From NCBI GenBank assembly GCA_030620095.1, contig JAUTXW010000136.1:248001-312000 (forward strand): DNA of 64,000 nt, given 5' to 3'. Source of the stretch: Kuschelorhynchus macadamiae (Eukaryota; Arthropoda; Insecta; Coleoptera; Curculionidae). The translations under genes were made by a program, and so were the position numbers. Each line of letters starts with the position of its first letter. Positions within the stretch are counted from its first letter, which is position 1. The notes under the pieces were generated by a model. That model was not told where the DNA came from and ran no database searches. It worked only from the letters and a program-made list of their open reading frames with translations. Positions 23,396-35,090 of this stretch are shown here, one piece after another.

Positions 23396-23767
23396 GTTTT
23401 GAAAGAGCGCAAGTATTTTTCCTTAACCTACAGTCGCTTTTATCTGAAGTTATTATGTCTTTTAAGACTCCGAATGTTTGCCCTATATATACATATTCAC
23501 ATTCAGAACAACGAATACCATATATACAATATTTGACGTCTTTTGTATTTCATCCCTGTCCTGTTTACCTTACTAGAAATGTCACCTACTATTTTCTTGT
23601 GTTTAAAGGCAATTTTTATAGATGGGTCAAACTTAAACAACTTGGTTATTTTGGTTCGAATTTTTTTATATAAGGTAAAGAAAAATAGTAATTTAAACGA
23701 TTTTGAAAGTTAAACGCACTGATGTCAGGTTATTCCATCATTCCTCATTATATATTAGTTTTTTAAA
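23396..23767. other. Unannotated spacer
   Basis: A 93-codon frame at 23392-23673 shows no recognisable features. Confidence 0.35.
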
Positions 23768-24245
23768 TCATTTTCCAGGGTATGGATTCTTTAAGAGAAT
23801 GTCATACAATTTTTTTAGGTTCTTATGTAACAAATTGGGGTGAGACATTCTTTCAATCCGTGTTTTTAGAGCTAATACAAGGTTCATTTTGAACTTTTTA
23901 GGGTGATCTGAATGAAAATTAAAATGCCTACAAGAACTTGTTGGTTTTCTATACCAGTCAAGTATAATATGGTTTTTCTCATTCCTAATCAGTTTAGTGT
24001 TCGAAAAAGGAACACTGTTGTTAGTTTCCTTTTCGAGTGTAAATTGAATGTATCGGTTATAGCTATTAAAAACCTGTAGAACCTCCTCTATCCCCACTAC
24101 GGACACAAAAGTGATTAAATCATCCACGTATTTTTGTATAAACGGTAATTCAAAAGATAATTAAGGGATGCAGTCATCGAAGAAGTCATCTATTACATAT
24201 TGAGAAATTATAGGAGGGTGGCTCCCATAAGGGTGCCTAGAATCT
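23768..24245 (-). pseudogene. Penelope-like element, RT C-terminal fragment
   Basis: On the minus strand LMGATLL, FELPFIQK and YVDDLITFVS (the catalytic YVDD at 24112-24129) are followed by VFNSYNRYIQFTLEKETNNS, VPF and IILDWYRKPTSSCRHFNFHS, then LLHKNLKKLYDIL. WYRKPT and the F-HSxHP-K phrase are diagnostic of PLE reverse transcriptases. The piece starts next to a (TA)n array on the right and lacks the GIY-YIG endonuclease on the left. Confidence 0.9.
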
Positions 24246-24247
24246 AA

Positions 24248-24302
<55 letters not shown>
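24248..24302. repeat. (TA)n array
   Basis: About 54 bp of TA lying between the PLE fragment and a mariner-type end (AAAGGGTGATTCAGAAATAA). Confidence 0.95.
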
Positions 24303-24305
<3 letters not shown>

Positions 24306-25168
24306 GGTGATTCAGAAATAAGTACTGAAAATTTACAGGCATGTAAACCTTCACGAAATATGACAAAAAGTTTTATATAATTTTTCTCTAAGCCTCACTG
24401 TTTAGAATATACAGGGCATTAAACATGTGTGTTAAAAGAACATTTTATTATGTAATATCTGTTAGGAGCGAGATATCAATTTCAATTTTGGAACATGTTA
24501 TCACTACATAAAGACCCACTAACCCAACAAACGACAACCATATGGGTCAATTTAGAGGCGTAGAACAGGGGTATATGCCCTGCATTTATGGTCATATTTT
24601 TTTACCAATAGGTATATTGCCTATTTGTATTAAAAATATTTATAGCTTGACTCCTTTACTAAAAATTATTACTCTCAGATTTTTTTCATACGAGCTATCA
24701 TTTCGGAGTTTTATTCGAGTTAATGCGTCAAAACCCTTTATAGGCCAAGCAAGCAATAGAGCAGAAATTCATTGATTTTGTGTCAAAAATATTACTTGAA
24801 AACCAACTGAGCCATCACTTAAAACACATTCTGCTGGTTCATGCTGATGTTTTTCTACTAACTATTATTTATTAATTTGTTATAAACAATTTAGTGAAAA
24901 AAATGGCTTTTTTTTTTGTTTTTTGTTTACAAATTGAAAACTATTTAAGCAATTGCTATGTTATATCGAGCCGAATTGTAGAGAATTGAAATACGAATAA
25001 AATGATCTACTAAACAAGTCGGTCGGATGATTAGTTTCCAAGAAAACCCTGAAAAACCGAAAAATTCGTCATTTTTTCAAAAATTCATTAGTCGGTCATC
25101 TTTTAAGTTGTAGCGTAGACCTTCCGGGAAATGATAGTCAATGACATGAGCTTTATGCAAGCACAGTG
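24303..25168. other. Spacer starting with a mariner-type end
   Basis: GGGTGATTCAGAAATAAGTA at 24305 resembles a mariner terminal repeat. No transposase or partner end found. The rest is AT-rich. Confidence 0.4.
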
Positions 25169-25582
25169 GGATAATTAGTTTGTAAGTTATTGCAATTTGA
25201 ATTTTTTACTGCGCTAACTTCCAGCGGGTCTGGATGTATATTTTCATTTTGCATTAAAATGTTGCAAAACTAGCAAAAAATATTTACAAACGTGACATAT
25301 CTTCACTCGTATCCAGTCACTTTGTCAAATCATAGATACCGTAGATACCATTGATTGGAGAAAATAATACGTGATTTGATACGCGTGAACATAAGTCATG
25401 TTTGTAAGCATTTTTTACTAGTTTTGCAACATTTTAACGCAAAATGAGAATATAAGCTTGGAAGTACGATAAGTAAGCTTTCGAAATTTTCTTGTAAAAT
25501 CGAAATGGGCCAATCCGTGTCGCATCGAGACCCGCTGGCATTCAGAGCCGTAAAAAATTCAAATTGCAATAACTAATTATCC
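25169..25582. mobile_element. Fold-back (long inverted repeat) element
   Basis: The left arm from 25169 (GGATAATTAGTT, TTGCAATTTGAATTTTTTAC, CCAGCGGGTCT, TGTTGCAAAACTAGCAAAAA) reappears reverse complemented at 25350-25582. Arms are about 150-200 bp with indels, and there is a short centre. Non-coding. The right end abuts a (TA)n array at 25585. Confidence 0.85.

Positions 25583-25584
<2 letters not shown>

Positions 25585-25642
<58 letters not shown>
25585..25642. repeat. (TA)n array
   Basis: About 58 bp of TA adjoining the fold-back element. Confidence 0.95.
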
Positions 25643-25649
<7 letters not shown>

Positions 25650-26607
25650 TTTTTAATTGTTTTTCTGTATTTGTTTATTTGTTCTCCAAGAAAGATAATA
25701 AGCACAGTAAATCCCCTTTATATGCATAAAAGTTACATAAGCTTAATAAGCCAATTTAGTTTGTAAACAAAAAAAATTCTGATGTCAGCAAAACACATCA
25801 TGCTTTAACATTTGTTAAGTTTGTAATAAATTAATCATTACAAGGAAATTTAGACGAAAGTTTGTCTATTATTGTTGCAATTGATTTACTTTTATTATAA
25901 ATACACGCTCAGGCCATATACGAAGAACCGTTGTATCAAAAATAACTTTTGGATTGTTTTTTTTTTCGAGGAAAATTTAGCTAAAATTATATATAAAGCA
26001 GTTAACAAAACCATTAGTATTCGTGTCAATAAAACCATCATTTCTCGAAAACGTATGATTAAACTTCCTAAATTTAAAATTCCATTTAAATTACTGCAAA
26101 ATGAGGTGCCGATATTCTCAAAACTTTATTTTATGAACCCGTTGATACGTATATGTCTGTATGTAAGTGTTTTTGTATATGTAACTTCAACCAAGCGATT
26201 TATTAAACATAACTGATATGAAGATGTTATTTTTTGGCCTCGTGTTAATTTTATTTGACTTTATCGGAATTTCCTTTTTTCCTTCTATCAAAGACAGTGA
26301 AACATAAGACAATTTATTGAAAGATAACACAATTTATGTATGTACAGGGTTTCTGTTTATATTTTGAGCTTTATTTTAAGATTATTTAATACAAAACGTT
26401 GGCTAAGATTTGTTAAAAAAATAAACGCATAATTAAAGATCTCTATTGTTGAATGATCTTGTATATTTTTATTATTTATTAATGATCTCTTTTGTTGATT
26501 GTTCTTGGTTATTTTTCTTATTCATGCTAAATTTTGTTCTTTTTTATATTAAAATATATCGTACACTTGCTTAAAATCTCACTACATATTTATTTTCTCA
26601 TCACCAA
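25643..26607. other. Unannotated AT-rich spacer
   Basis: A 114-codon frame at 25872-26216 is AT-driven and matches nothing I recognise. GTACAGGGTTTCTG at about 26342 is another isolated mariner-like end. Confidence 0.35.
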
Positions 26608-26890
26608 TTAGGGCCGTTCTTATAGATGTGCACATTGTACGTGCACAAAGACGAACGATTCTTGGGACAACCAAAATAGGATAAAATTGTGATTCATGGT
26701 ATTTGAGAATTACATATTAAAGTTTTAATATGTAAGTTAAAATTAACTATACATTTTAAAAATGGTTTGTTTTTTAAACGTAAGTTTATTTTCTGAATTT
26801 TTGAATCCAGAAAAAAGTTTGGGTTGTTATTCTTATGTATGTATGTATGTATGTATGACCCCCCTGAAAAGTTAACCATGAGCCGCCACT
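26608..26890. mobile_element. Candidate short non-autonomous hAT
   Basis: The right end, reverse complemented, is CAGTGGCGGCTCATGG, close to the ends of the hAT at 22034-23387. The left end TAGGGCCGTTCTTATAG followed by GTGCACATTGTACGTGCAC is a weaker match. A (TATG)n microsatellite lies inside near 26835-26855. I could not find an 8-bp TSD. Confidence 0.5.
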
Positions 26891-27532
26891 GAATAAATGA
26901 GTTCTTTAAACGACTCTATCGTCCACGGCTTTCAAAAATATTTATTTAAAAATCAGTTTCTGAATTTTTTGAAATTCCGTCCTTAACTGCGTCAAATGTA
27001 TTTTTACCTTTTAACAATAATTTTAAAAGAAGATTCTTTCGTCAATTAGTTAATAATCTAGCATTAAGGTGAAAAAACATGTAAAAATAGTAATTTATTT
27101 TTTCTACAATACCTCGTCAACTAAATGAGATTTTAAAACGATTCTTTCAATAGAAAATGATATTATTTTTAAAAAGTCCATTTAAATCTAATTGATGAAT
27201 TTACAAGGTTAGGAAAATATTTCTTTAATATGTTATGTTGTCATTACATTATATTTTTATGAATTATTGTTTTAAGAGTTATATTTGTGTTTTATTCATA
27301 TATAACTTAAAATTGAATAAAACATAGTACACATAGTACAAAATATGTATTTTTGTACTTTCTTAAAGAGCGGTGTTTTAAATCTTGGACTAAAAGCGGC
27401 CAGACCCATCGAAATGGCCCTGGTACCAACGTTTTGAATATTTGGAATATTCTAATCTTTAGCAAGTGACAACGCAAAAAAACGTCAGGTGCAAAAGCCG
27501 ATTGCATTGACATGTTACGGGTTTATATATAT
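26891..27532. other. Unannotated spacer
   Basis: AT-rich with no gene or repeat recognised. Confidence 0.4.
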
Positions 27533-27539
27533 AGGGTAA

Positions 27540-27935
27540 GTGGAGGAGAGTTGGACCGGTAGGAGAGACGGACCACTGATCATAATTCCAAAAATAGTCA
27601 ACATGTGGCGTTTTTCCGTGAACACCATTTATATATGAGCCAATTACTCAGCGGTAGTCGTTTGGAAACGTTCGGACAGAGAATACGCAATTTTTAATCG
27701 TTTTTCAATTTTGGCATACGTAAAAGTTTCATGTGGCGAGATTTATAGTGCGGTTGTGACCCTTTGTGATAAGTTAAAATTATAGTTTTCATATATTCTG
27801 GATAAATATATGTCTAAAGAATGTTACTAACTTAAAAAAGAATGAATGAACCGTTATGACAGGCAAAAATATACTGGTCCGTCTCTCCTCTCAGATGAGG
27901 ACAGATGGACCGAATGTGTGGAGGACAGATGGTCC
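27540..27935. promoter_or_regulatory. Left subterminal repeats of the pogo-like element
   Basis: Copies of GGTCCRTCTCTCCTC in either orientation: GAGGAGAGTTGGACC at 27543, GGAGAGACGGACC at about 27563, GGTCCGTCTCTCCTC at about 27877, then GAGGACAGATGGACC and GAGGACAGATGGTCC before 27935. Their repetition at both ends suggests transposase-binding sites, which is inference. Confidence 0.7.
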
Positions 27936-27966
27936 ACATGTAGTTTTATTTTTTAGTTTTCCAAAG

Positions 27967-29824
27967 ATGCCTAACGTGTATAAAAGAAAGCAAGGAGCTC
28001 GTCCGAGAGGTGAATGGACAGAGGCTAATTTACAAGAAGCTGTTAATGCAGTAAGATCTGGTGCAATGAGAATTTCTGAAGCATCATCAAGCTTCGATAT
28101 TCCTAAAACGACACTTTTACGAAGAATTAGGAACAATAATTTAAAAAAAAGGACTAGATTGGGACCAGACTCAAGCCTTGGTGAAGAGGCAGAAAGAAAA
28201 ATTGCGCTTCATGTAAAAAAGCTACAAAAAAATGGCTTCGCTCCTACTAGAGATGAGGTTCGCATGATGGCATACAAACTGGCGGAGAAAATGCAGATTG
28301 AACATAAATTTAATAGAGAACATGGTAAGTATTCTGAATGCCTCAACATAACGAGAAGTCTTGTAAGAATTCTTTTTTATAGAAAAAGCTGGATATAGAT
28401 GGTTGCAGTCTTTTATGAGACGCAATCCCGATATTGTTGTTCGAAAAGGCGAAAATGTGTCAGCTGCCCGAGCCGTAGCCATGTCCAGAGATCTGGTGGA
28501 GGGTTATTTTGATTTACTAAACAGAATATTAACCGAAAATGATCTCCATGGGAAACCGGGTTGTGTATACAACGCTGACGAAACTGGCCTTCAACTTAAT
28601 ACTAGGGCTGGTAATGTTCTTGCCGAAAAGGGATCAAAATCTGTACCTTTGATTAGCTCTGGTGAAAAAGGTGAAACCATAAGTGTACTGGCATGCTGGA
28701 ATGCAGAAGGGGTATTTATTCCTCCATTTTCAATTTTTAAAGGAAAGAACAAGAAAGACGAATTTCTGGATGGAATGCCTCCAGGATCGGCCATTTGTAT
28801 GTCGGAAAAATCTGCCTACGTAAACTCTGAGATATTCTTCCATTGGTTGCAGACGCATTTCGTGCCAAGAAAAATGCCCGGAAAAGTTGTTTTAATCTTG
28901 GATGGACACACGTCGCATACAACTAATTTGGAGATGCTTGAATATGCTACACAACATGACATTATTCTTTTATGTTTGCCAGCACACACCACACACTATT
29001 TACAGCCTTTGGATCGTGCTTTCTTCAAATCATTAAAGACTCATTATTACAATGCATGCAACCGTTTCGTAAAATGTAACTCATCTCGTAAATTAAGTAG
29101 GCTGAAACTTGGGAAATTACTAGGTGAATCCTGAAATAAGGCAGCAACCGTTGAAAATGCAGTATCAGCGTTTCGTTCAACTGGAATAGCCCCATTCAAC
29201 CCTTTTGTGCTTCCAGATTATGCCTTTATACACAATCCGGTGCCTAATGCTGCAGAAGATATTCCACAAGATGTAACAGGAGAACAAATTATAAACGCCA
29301 TTGATCAAGCAGAAGCAAGCACATCTAGAACACGCGTTGAAGAAGAACTTGCTGATGAGGAAGAAACACCTGGAAAGATGTTGAACACCATATCGCCCAT
29401 AACGGAAACTGTTGTAAAAGTGAGAAAACGTGCCACAGGGGTTGCTGCTGTACTAAATTCAATGGAGAATATAGAAAAAAGAAAACAAATGAACCAATCT
29501 AAACAAGAAAGAGAAAAAAGAAAAATGCAGAAGAAAGAAACGAAAAACAAGTCTGTTAAAGGTAAAGGAAAGCGTAAACGGGCGCCTTCTTTTGAGACCG
29601 AGTCAGAGGAGGAAGAACCGGTCTTAAATGATGCAGACGACAGTGGAGATGACTTGGAAGACTATGAGAACGAATGTGCGGGATGTAAAGAGGACTACCG
29701 AGTTACCAAAAAAAAAGAAGACTGGATTAAGTGCCTCATATGTGGGCGCTGGTTACACGAGGGATGTACATCCTTCTTAAATTTATGTCTAACATGTGGA
29801 AAGCATAGCGCAGGCAAGAAATAG
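27967..29824 (+). pseudogene. Pogo-like transposase with C-terminal PHD-like finger (one stop)
   Basis: Exon 1 is 27967-28324, a GT-AG intron spans 28325-28382, and exon 2 is 28383-29824: 1800 bp, 599 codons plus stop, in frame across the splice (EH|EKAGYRWLQSF). Residues about 15-70 form a helix-turn-helix (EAVNAVRSGAMRISEASSSF). The DDE core has D184 in NADETGLQ, D293 in LILDGHTSHT and D330 in HYLQPLDRAFF, the pogo pattern. A basic, acidic-rich tail (KRKRAPSFETESEEEE) precedes a Cys4-His-Cys3 cluster (ECAGC, CLICGRWLHEGC, CLTCG) like a PHD finger. TGA at 29132-29134 (codon 370) stops the frame after the core. I see no other lesion. Related transposases often end in such fingers in arthropods; the role of the finger is not known to me. 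Confidence 0.92.
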
Positions 29825-29825
29825 G

Positions 29826-30091
29826 GCGTGTCAATCTCTCCTCATAGACCTGGTCCATCTCTCCTCATAGACCTGGTCCATCTCTCTTACAATATAGAGG
29901 AGAGATGGACTATTGCAGAGTTCTACTTTTTATTTTTCTGTAATCATGAATAAAGTTTAGTTTCTTATTTTTTTATATGTGTGCTAAAGCATGTTTTAGT
30001 TAATCCTTATTTTTGAATTTATATGAGAGTACTCAATAAAAAGTTATATTTTTATTACCAAAATGTGGTCCATCTCTGCTCCACTTACCCT
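29826..30091. promoter_or_regulatory. Right subterminal repeats of the pogo-like element
   Basis: After the stop codon, CAATCTCTCCTCATAGACC, GGTCCATCTCTCCTC and GGTCCATCTCTCTTAC follow in tandem, then GAGGAGAGATGGAC, and finally GGTCCATCTCTGCTCCACTT at the terminus. Same motif as in the left end. Confidence 0.7.
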
Positions 30092-30349
30092 ATATATATA
30101 TATATATATAATCTGAAAATTCAAAAATATACAGGGTGTCCCATTCGTATTTAGTTCACGTGACACTCAGTTTAGTACGAACGCAGCAAATAATTTACTT
30201 AATTCTAACATAGTTCTCACTTTTGGTTTAATTATGTAACACATTGTATAATAATTACATAAAGTAAAAATATTCCCTCAGAAGTTTCTGAAAACCTTTT
30301 ATAAAAACTGGCGCCACCAAGCGTAGATGACATACTTACCTGCATACTC
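30092..30349. other. Spacer with short (TA)n and a mariner-type end
   Basis: TA dinucleotides at 30090-30110 and TATACAGGGTGTCCCATTCG at about 30129, the commonest arthropod mariner terminal sequence. No transposase follows it. Confidence 0.5.
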
Positions 30350-31097
30350 TAACAACTTTATGTATAAACATTTTCTAACAAATCCCTTTTCGCTAGGAGA
30401 GTTAAATAAAGCAATTAAAAAAAAAAGAGAAAACACTACTCCAGGTCTTGGTGATGTCTGCTACCTACCCTCTGTAGCAAAATATGGGTTATTTTGATAA
30501 AAAATGTATCTTAGAAATATTGAACACAATGTATAGGAAGTCGTACATCCCTGAGAATTTAAAACGTTGTTTAATTATCCTAATCCACAAACTAAGTAAA
30601 AACATCCTCGAGCAAGATTCGTGTTTAATGTCATGCATAACCAAAACCTTTGAATTTAGGTTAGAATATTGTTTATATAATAATAATATACTGCACTCAC
30701 ATCAGTATGGATTTAAAACAGGTATGGGTGCCAATGATGCAATAGCTCATTTTGTTACCGATATTCAATTAGCACTGATAACATTTGCACAGGAGCTTTG
30801 TGCATGGAAATTATTAAGGATGCTTATGAAAGTGTTATTCTTGAAATATTTGGTAATAAAACGAAAACTCTGGATATACCGAAGCAATTGGTTAATACGA
30901 TATTAAACTCATACAATAACAGACAAGTTTATCTTAAACATGCTAACAAAAAACTAGGACCTAGGACCACTTCACTAGGCATACCTCAAGGGCCAGCGTT
31001 GAGTCCTCTTCTTTTCAATTTATATATTTGTAATTAACACTTATTGTGGCATTATAATATTACTGGACTACAATTCTGTAGAGATGATTTCGTAGTA
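30350..31097 (+). pseudogene. Non-LTR retrotransposon RT fragment
   Basis: FLTNPFSLGELNKAIKKKRE and NTTPGLGDVCYLPS lead to LEILNTMYRKSYIPENLKRC, SHQYGFKTGMGANDAI, a frameshift near 30800, then MEIIKDAYESVILEIF, LVNTILNSYNNRQVYLKHAN, TTSLGIPQGPALSPLLFNLY and a damaged catalytic box reading RDDFVVY at about 31075. The sequence then runs directly into a mariner end at 31098, which interrupts it. The clade is undetermined; the GIPQGPALSPLLFNLY spacing fits the I/R1/Jockey side. Non-functional. Confidence 0.85.
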
Positions 31098-32333
31098 TAC
31101 AAGGTGATTCATAAAGAATGGGCAATCTCTAAACTGGAGATACTAGACAACAAAATATTATGATTGAGCTCAACATGCTTCATACCAATGTCGCTGGTTT
31201 CGGAGATACGAATTTGAAATTTATTTCGACGTTGCTCCTAGAGGGCGTTAGTTTTACCGTATTATTTCAGTAAATCAAAACATTTGACTTATTTGCATTT
31301 AAATGGTTTAAGGTATTTTTTTCTGATTTTTTTATAAGTACTTAATAGATGAAAAGGTACGGAGTAGCAACAAAAGATCAATATTTAACAATAACAATTT
31401 CGATAATAGTAATAATAAAAAACTTCAAATGAAATGTTGAAAATGTCCACCATCTACCTCAATACATTTTACAATATACTTTATTTAATCTCTTTGAATG
31501 TAAAACAAAACTTCCGTATTATTTTTAAGGGTATTCGCGGCTCCTTGTATTTTCTGCCGCAACTCCTGCAAAGAATTAACTTCCTCAGCATATACCAAAT
31601 CCTTCAAGTTTGACCATATTGCGAAGTCCAGAGGGTTTAAGTCTGGACTCCTTGGTGGCCAAACAAACACTTCCACGGCCAACCCACCGAAGGGGAAACT
31701 GCTCATGTAAATATTGGCACACTGGCAACGTAAAATGTGGTGACGCCCCGTCATGCATACACCACATATTTTCCCTTAAGGCGAGTGGTACATCTTCTAG
31801 GAGTTCGTTTAAATGCTGCTGAAGAAAGTTTAAATAACAAGGTCCAGTTAGATTGGCTGGCAATTCAAAAGGACATTGAAAAAAACCAGAAATTATACCA
31901 CACCAAATGTTCACCTTAAACTCATGCTGGAAATGTCTTTCTTTTACAGCATGCGGATTTTCGGAATCCCACATATCAGTAAAAAGAATCTCATTAAAGA
32001 AATTTGGGTTTTCGGTTTGCATATTTTGTAAAAATTGAGCAAACGTTAGGCAAATTAGTAATTCTTGAGGTAATAACTGCTGAACCGGAGTATAATGATA
32101 TGGGTGGAGCTTTTCTTTTCTCAAACTCAAACCTTGATATCCGAAACACGAATTAAAATTTCGTTTTCTTCATCGACAGTGATAGTTTTTGGAGCACCAT
32201 TGTTGCTTTTTGGCGAAATGATCCTCTTTCGCCTAAACGGTTATAAAGATTTCTGAAAAGTTTTTGATTACATTGCCTTCGATTTGGGTATAGTTGTAAA
32301 TATCTTCGTGACGCCGTAAGTCCACCAAAAATT
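31098..32333 (-). pseudogene. Mariner/IS630-type transposase inserted in the RT gene
   Basis: TACAAGGTGATTCATAAAGA at 31098 is the element end. On the minus strand from 32333 it reads GGLTASRRYLQLYPNRR, LFRNLYNRLGERGSF, EKLHPYHYTPVQQLLPQELL, NPNFFNEILFTD (first catalytic acid), a deletion of about 15 residues, WDSENPHAVKERHFQHE, VNIWCGIISG, YLNFLQQHLNELLEDVPLAL, CMHDGASPHFT (second acid), FPLRWVGRG, a frame change, and VWPPRSPDLNPLDFAIW (third acid), ending near 31490. The N-terminus lies beyond the hAT insertion at 35273-35345. The motif order is complete but frames are broken. Confidence 0.92.
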
Positions 32334-32984
32334 TAGGGATGTTTGATACGAAAAGATATTTTAGAGTATCGATACTTGTCTTTCTGATACTCGATATTTT
32401 GTATCGATATATTTTACTGGGTATCTATACACGCCGATCCGCTATCCGCTAACTTATGGGAGTGTCCAAATTCAGCCCAAAGTCCTTATCATAGATACAC
32501 GTCGTTAGGAAAATTGACATGCAAGAAAAAGCAAAAGGATCGACGCGAAACCGAGATTTTACTCTTTTGTGTTTTGTGCTGTCTGACAGCCATTAGGCGA
32601 TAAGCGATTTTAAAAAATACATCTGGTCTATTATGAGCCTCGCTCTTTATTGTTTAAAACATGCAGATAAAATAGTGAGAAGCTCGCTCGGAGCGATCAG
32701 ATTTACATTTTTAAAAGCACCCAATAAAACAAATAAATGAGTTGGCATAATTGGCTGTTTTTTGCTATTTCAGTAAACTGTGGCGTCGTAGTATTTTGTT
32801 TAGTTAAGTTTTGGGAATCACAGAGGAATTTGTTGGTTTTTTAACTTTAACATTAATTAATATTTCATATAGGTTTTGGTGTGTCAGTGTGTCTAATCTA
32901 TACTGTCTATACGCTGTATGGGTACGGTGATTGTATACAAATACACCAAAAGAAGACTTTAATCTATAGTAAAATTCCACTAGG

Positions 32985-35090
32985 TATGCTTCCTGTAAGA
33001 AGCAATGTGTGGAACGTTTTTATTAAAACAAAATCTGGTGGCAAATGCAAATTATGCCAGTGCGAAGTTAACACTTCAGGAAACACAACTAATCTGAATG
33101 AACATTTAATAAGAAGACATCCAAATCGTATTAAAAATGCCACTGAACCTCAAGTAGGCATATCAAACAATAAGGTATACTATATACTTTTTATATTTAC
33201 ATTACAAATGAAATTTTAATACTGTTAATAGAATAGAATAAAATTAAATACTTAAAATAACTGAATACAATGGCATATATAAAAACTAATGAAAATATAT
33301 TTTAGTCAAATGAAACATCAGTGGATCTTGATACGGTTCAAAATATACAATCTGCATCATTCGCCTCAACTTCAACAGTTTCAGTGACATCTGAGGATTT
33401 AGAATTTTTGGATGATCTTGATCAACCGGAAAAAAAACCAAACCTGCTACGTCATCACTGACACATAAAAGTTTACAACAGTCCTCAATTACCGAAGCAT
33501 TTTTTTACTATAAAGTCATTTTCCGGTAAATGTTTACGTAATTATATAGATTTTTGAGTTTATCAAAACAAATGTTTTTTTTTACAAAAGGTAGGGCCAA
33601 AACAAACACCATAGTCTTTATGATAACAAAAGACAACATGCCCATAAATACTTCTGAGAAGGAAGGCTTTAGGTACCTAATAAAGACTGTTGCTCCTCTA
33701 TACCAGATTCCTGGACGTAAGAAGATAACAGAATTAATCGATGAAAAATATGAGGTACTGGCAGTCATGTAAAAAAACAAACTTTTAACAATAAATAATA
33801 TAACATTAACAACAGATTCATGGACTGAGACTATGACCACAAAAAGTTTTCTGGGGGTTACTGGTCACTTTTTGGCAGATGACAAATTACATTCTTTGAC
33901 AATAGGGGTATTTGAATTAGGCCAAAGTCACACATCAAAATATTTAGGTAAATGTCTTTCTTCAGTTTGTCAGGAGTGGAACATCTCTCCAATAAATACA
34001 ACAGCAGTTGTCACACATAATGGGGCAAATATTGTTAGGCCTGTTTGCGATTTAGGTAGATGTCTTTCTTCAGTTTGTCAGGAGTGGAACATCTCTCCAA
34101 TAAATACAACAGCAGTTGTCACACATAATGGGTCAAATATTGTTAGGACTGTTTGCGATTTATTTGGCAAAAAATAAGCATTTACCTTGTTTTGCCCACA
34201 CCCTTGATTTGGCGGCCTCAAAAATTACAGATAACGTGGAATCTGTAAAAAATATAATTGAGAAAGTAAAGGCAATTGTCACTTACTTTAAACAAAGTGT
34301 TTCAGCTGCTGATCAATTGAAAAAGGCTCAAGAACCCCAACATATTTTAAAACCTATTCAATCCGTTCCAACAAGGTGGAATTCAAAATATTATATGCTC
34401 GAACGGTTTGTTAAGTTGTATGAATTCATTGCACCGATTTTAATAAACAATGCCAAATCACCAGAAATGATTAGAAACAATAAAAGAAGTTTTAAGTATT
34501 TTAGCTTCCATTGAGTCAGTTTCTAGAGAAATGTGTGGAGAGAAGTATATAACTTCGAGCAAGGTAATATCCATAGTAAGTTGCCTTTTGAAAAAAATTC
34601 AGACACTTTTACCTACAACCACCGAAGCGTTAGATTTAAAAACAATGACATACAATGAACTTTTAAAGCGATTTGAAAGTGCAGAGCAAATAATAGCTGT
34701 TTCAACCATATTAGACCCTCGTTTCAAGAGGCTTCATTTCAATAGCCCAATTGCATATGAGAATGACGTAACTTTCATTAACCAGTCGATTGAGGTGCTC
34801 AAACAGGAAACAAATACTAAAAAGGCTCAGAATCCTCAAGATGTTACGAAGGTACAACAATCTGATAGTGTTTGGGTGTACCATGAAGAATTAGCCTTAA
34901 AACATTACGAGAAGCAGGAAATGTTTGATACCACTAAAGGTAATTTAGAATTTGACTTAAAAGTATATTCAAATAGTCCAACAGCACGTCTTAATTCGAA
35001 TCCTTTTCTGTACTGATATACCGATGGTTCTTCTACATTAAAGGACATTGCGAATAAATACTGTTTTAGTGTTCCAAAAAAAATATGTTT
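32985..35090 (+). pseudogene. hAT (BED zinc-finger, Ac-like) transposase
   Basis: A BED-type finger (SNVWNVFIK, CKLCQCEV, TNLNEHLIRRHP; C-x2-C...H-x4-H) starts near 32995. A probable GT-AG intron lies at about 33173-33305. Downstream are SVTSEDLEFLDDLDQPEKKP, MPINTSEKEGFRYLIKTVAP, DSWTETMTTKSFLGVTGHF, GQSHTSKYLG, a tandemly duplicated 36-residue block, CFAHTLDLAAS, VPTRWNSKYYMLERF, LDPRFKRLHF and NPFLY-YTDGSSTLKDIANKY. Frameshifts occur near 33480, 33540, 34150, 34510 and 35015. The C-terminal dimerisation region is missing after KYCFSVP. The order is that of animal zBED/Ac-like hAT transposases. Confidence 0.9.
33949..34164 (+). repeat. 108-bp in-frame tandem duplication in the hAT gene
   Basis: The block encoding CLSSVCQEWNISPINTTAVV plus THNG-NIVR-VCDL occurs twice in direct succession, exactly 36 codons per unit, with few differences. 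Confidence 0.93.

Larger units (their letters stand above)
27533..30091 (+). mobile_element. Near-complete pogo-like transposon
   Basis: Inverted ends AGGGTAAGTGGAGGAGAG (left) and, reverse complemented, AGGGTAAGTGGAGCAGAG (right) enclose 2559 bp. Both are flanked by TA-rich sequence, consistent with insertion at TA. It contains one transposase gene with one intron and a single premature stop, plus subterminal repeats of the end sequence. It is the best-preserved DNA transposon in the window. Confidence 0.93.

Noticed and set aside
25872..26216. 114-codon frame as a possible gene
   Set aside because: AT-driven composition, no family resemblance, no supporting context.
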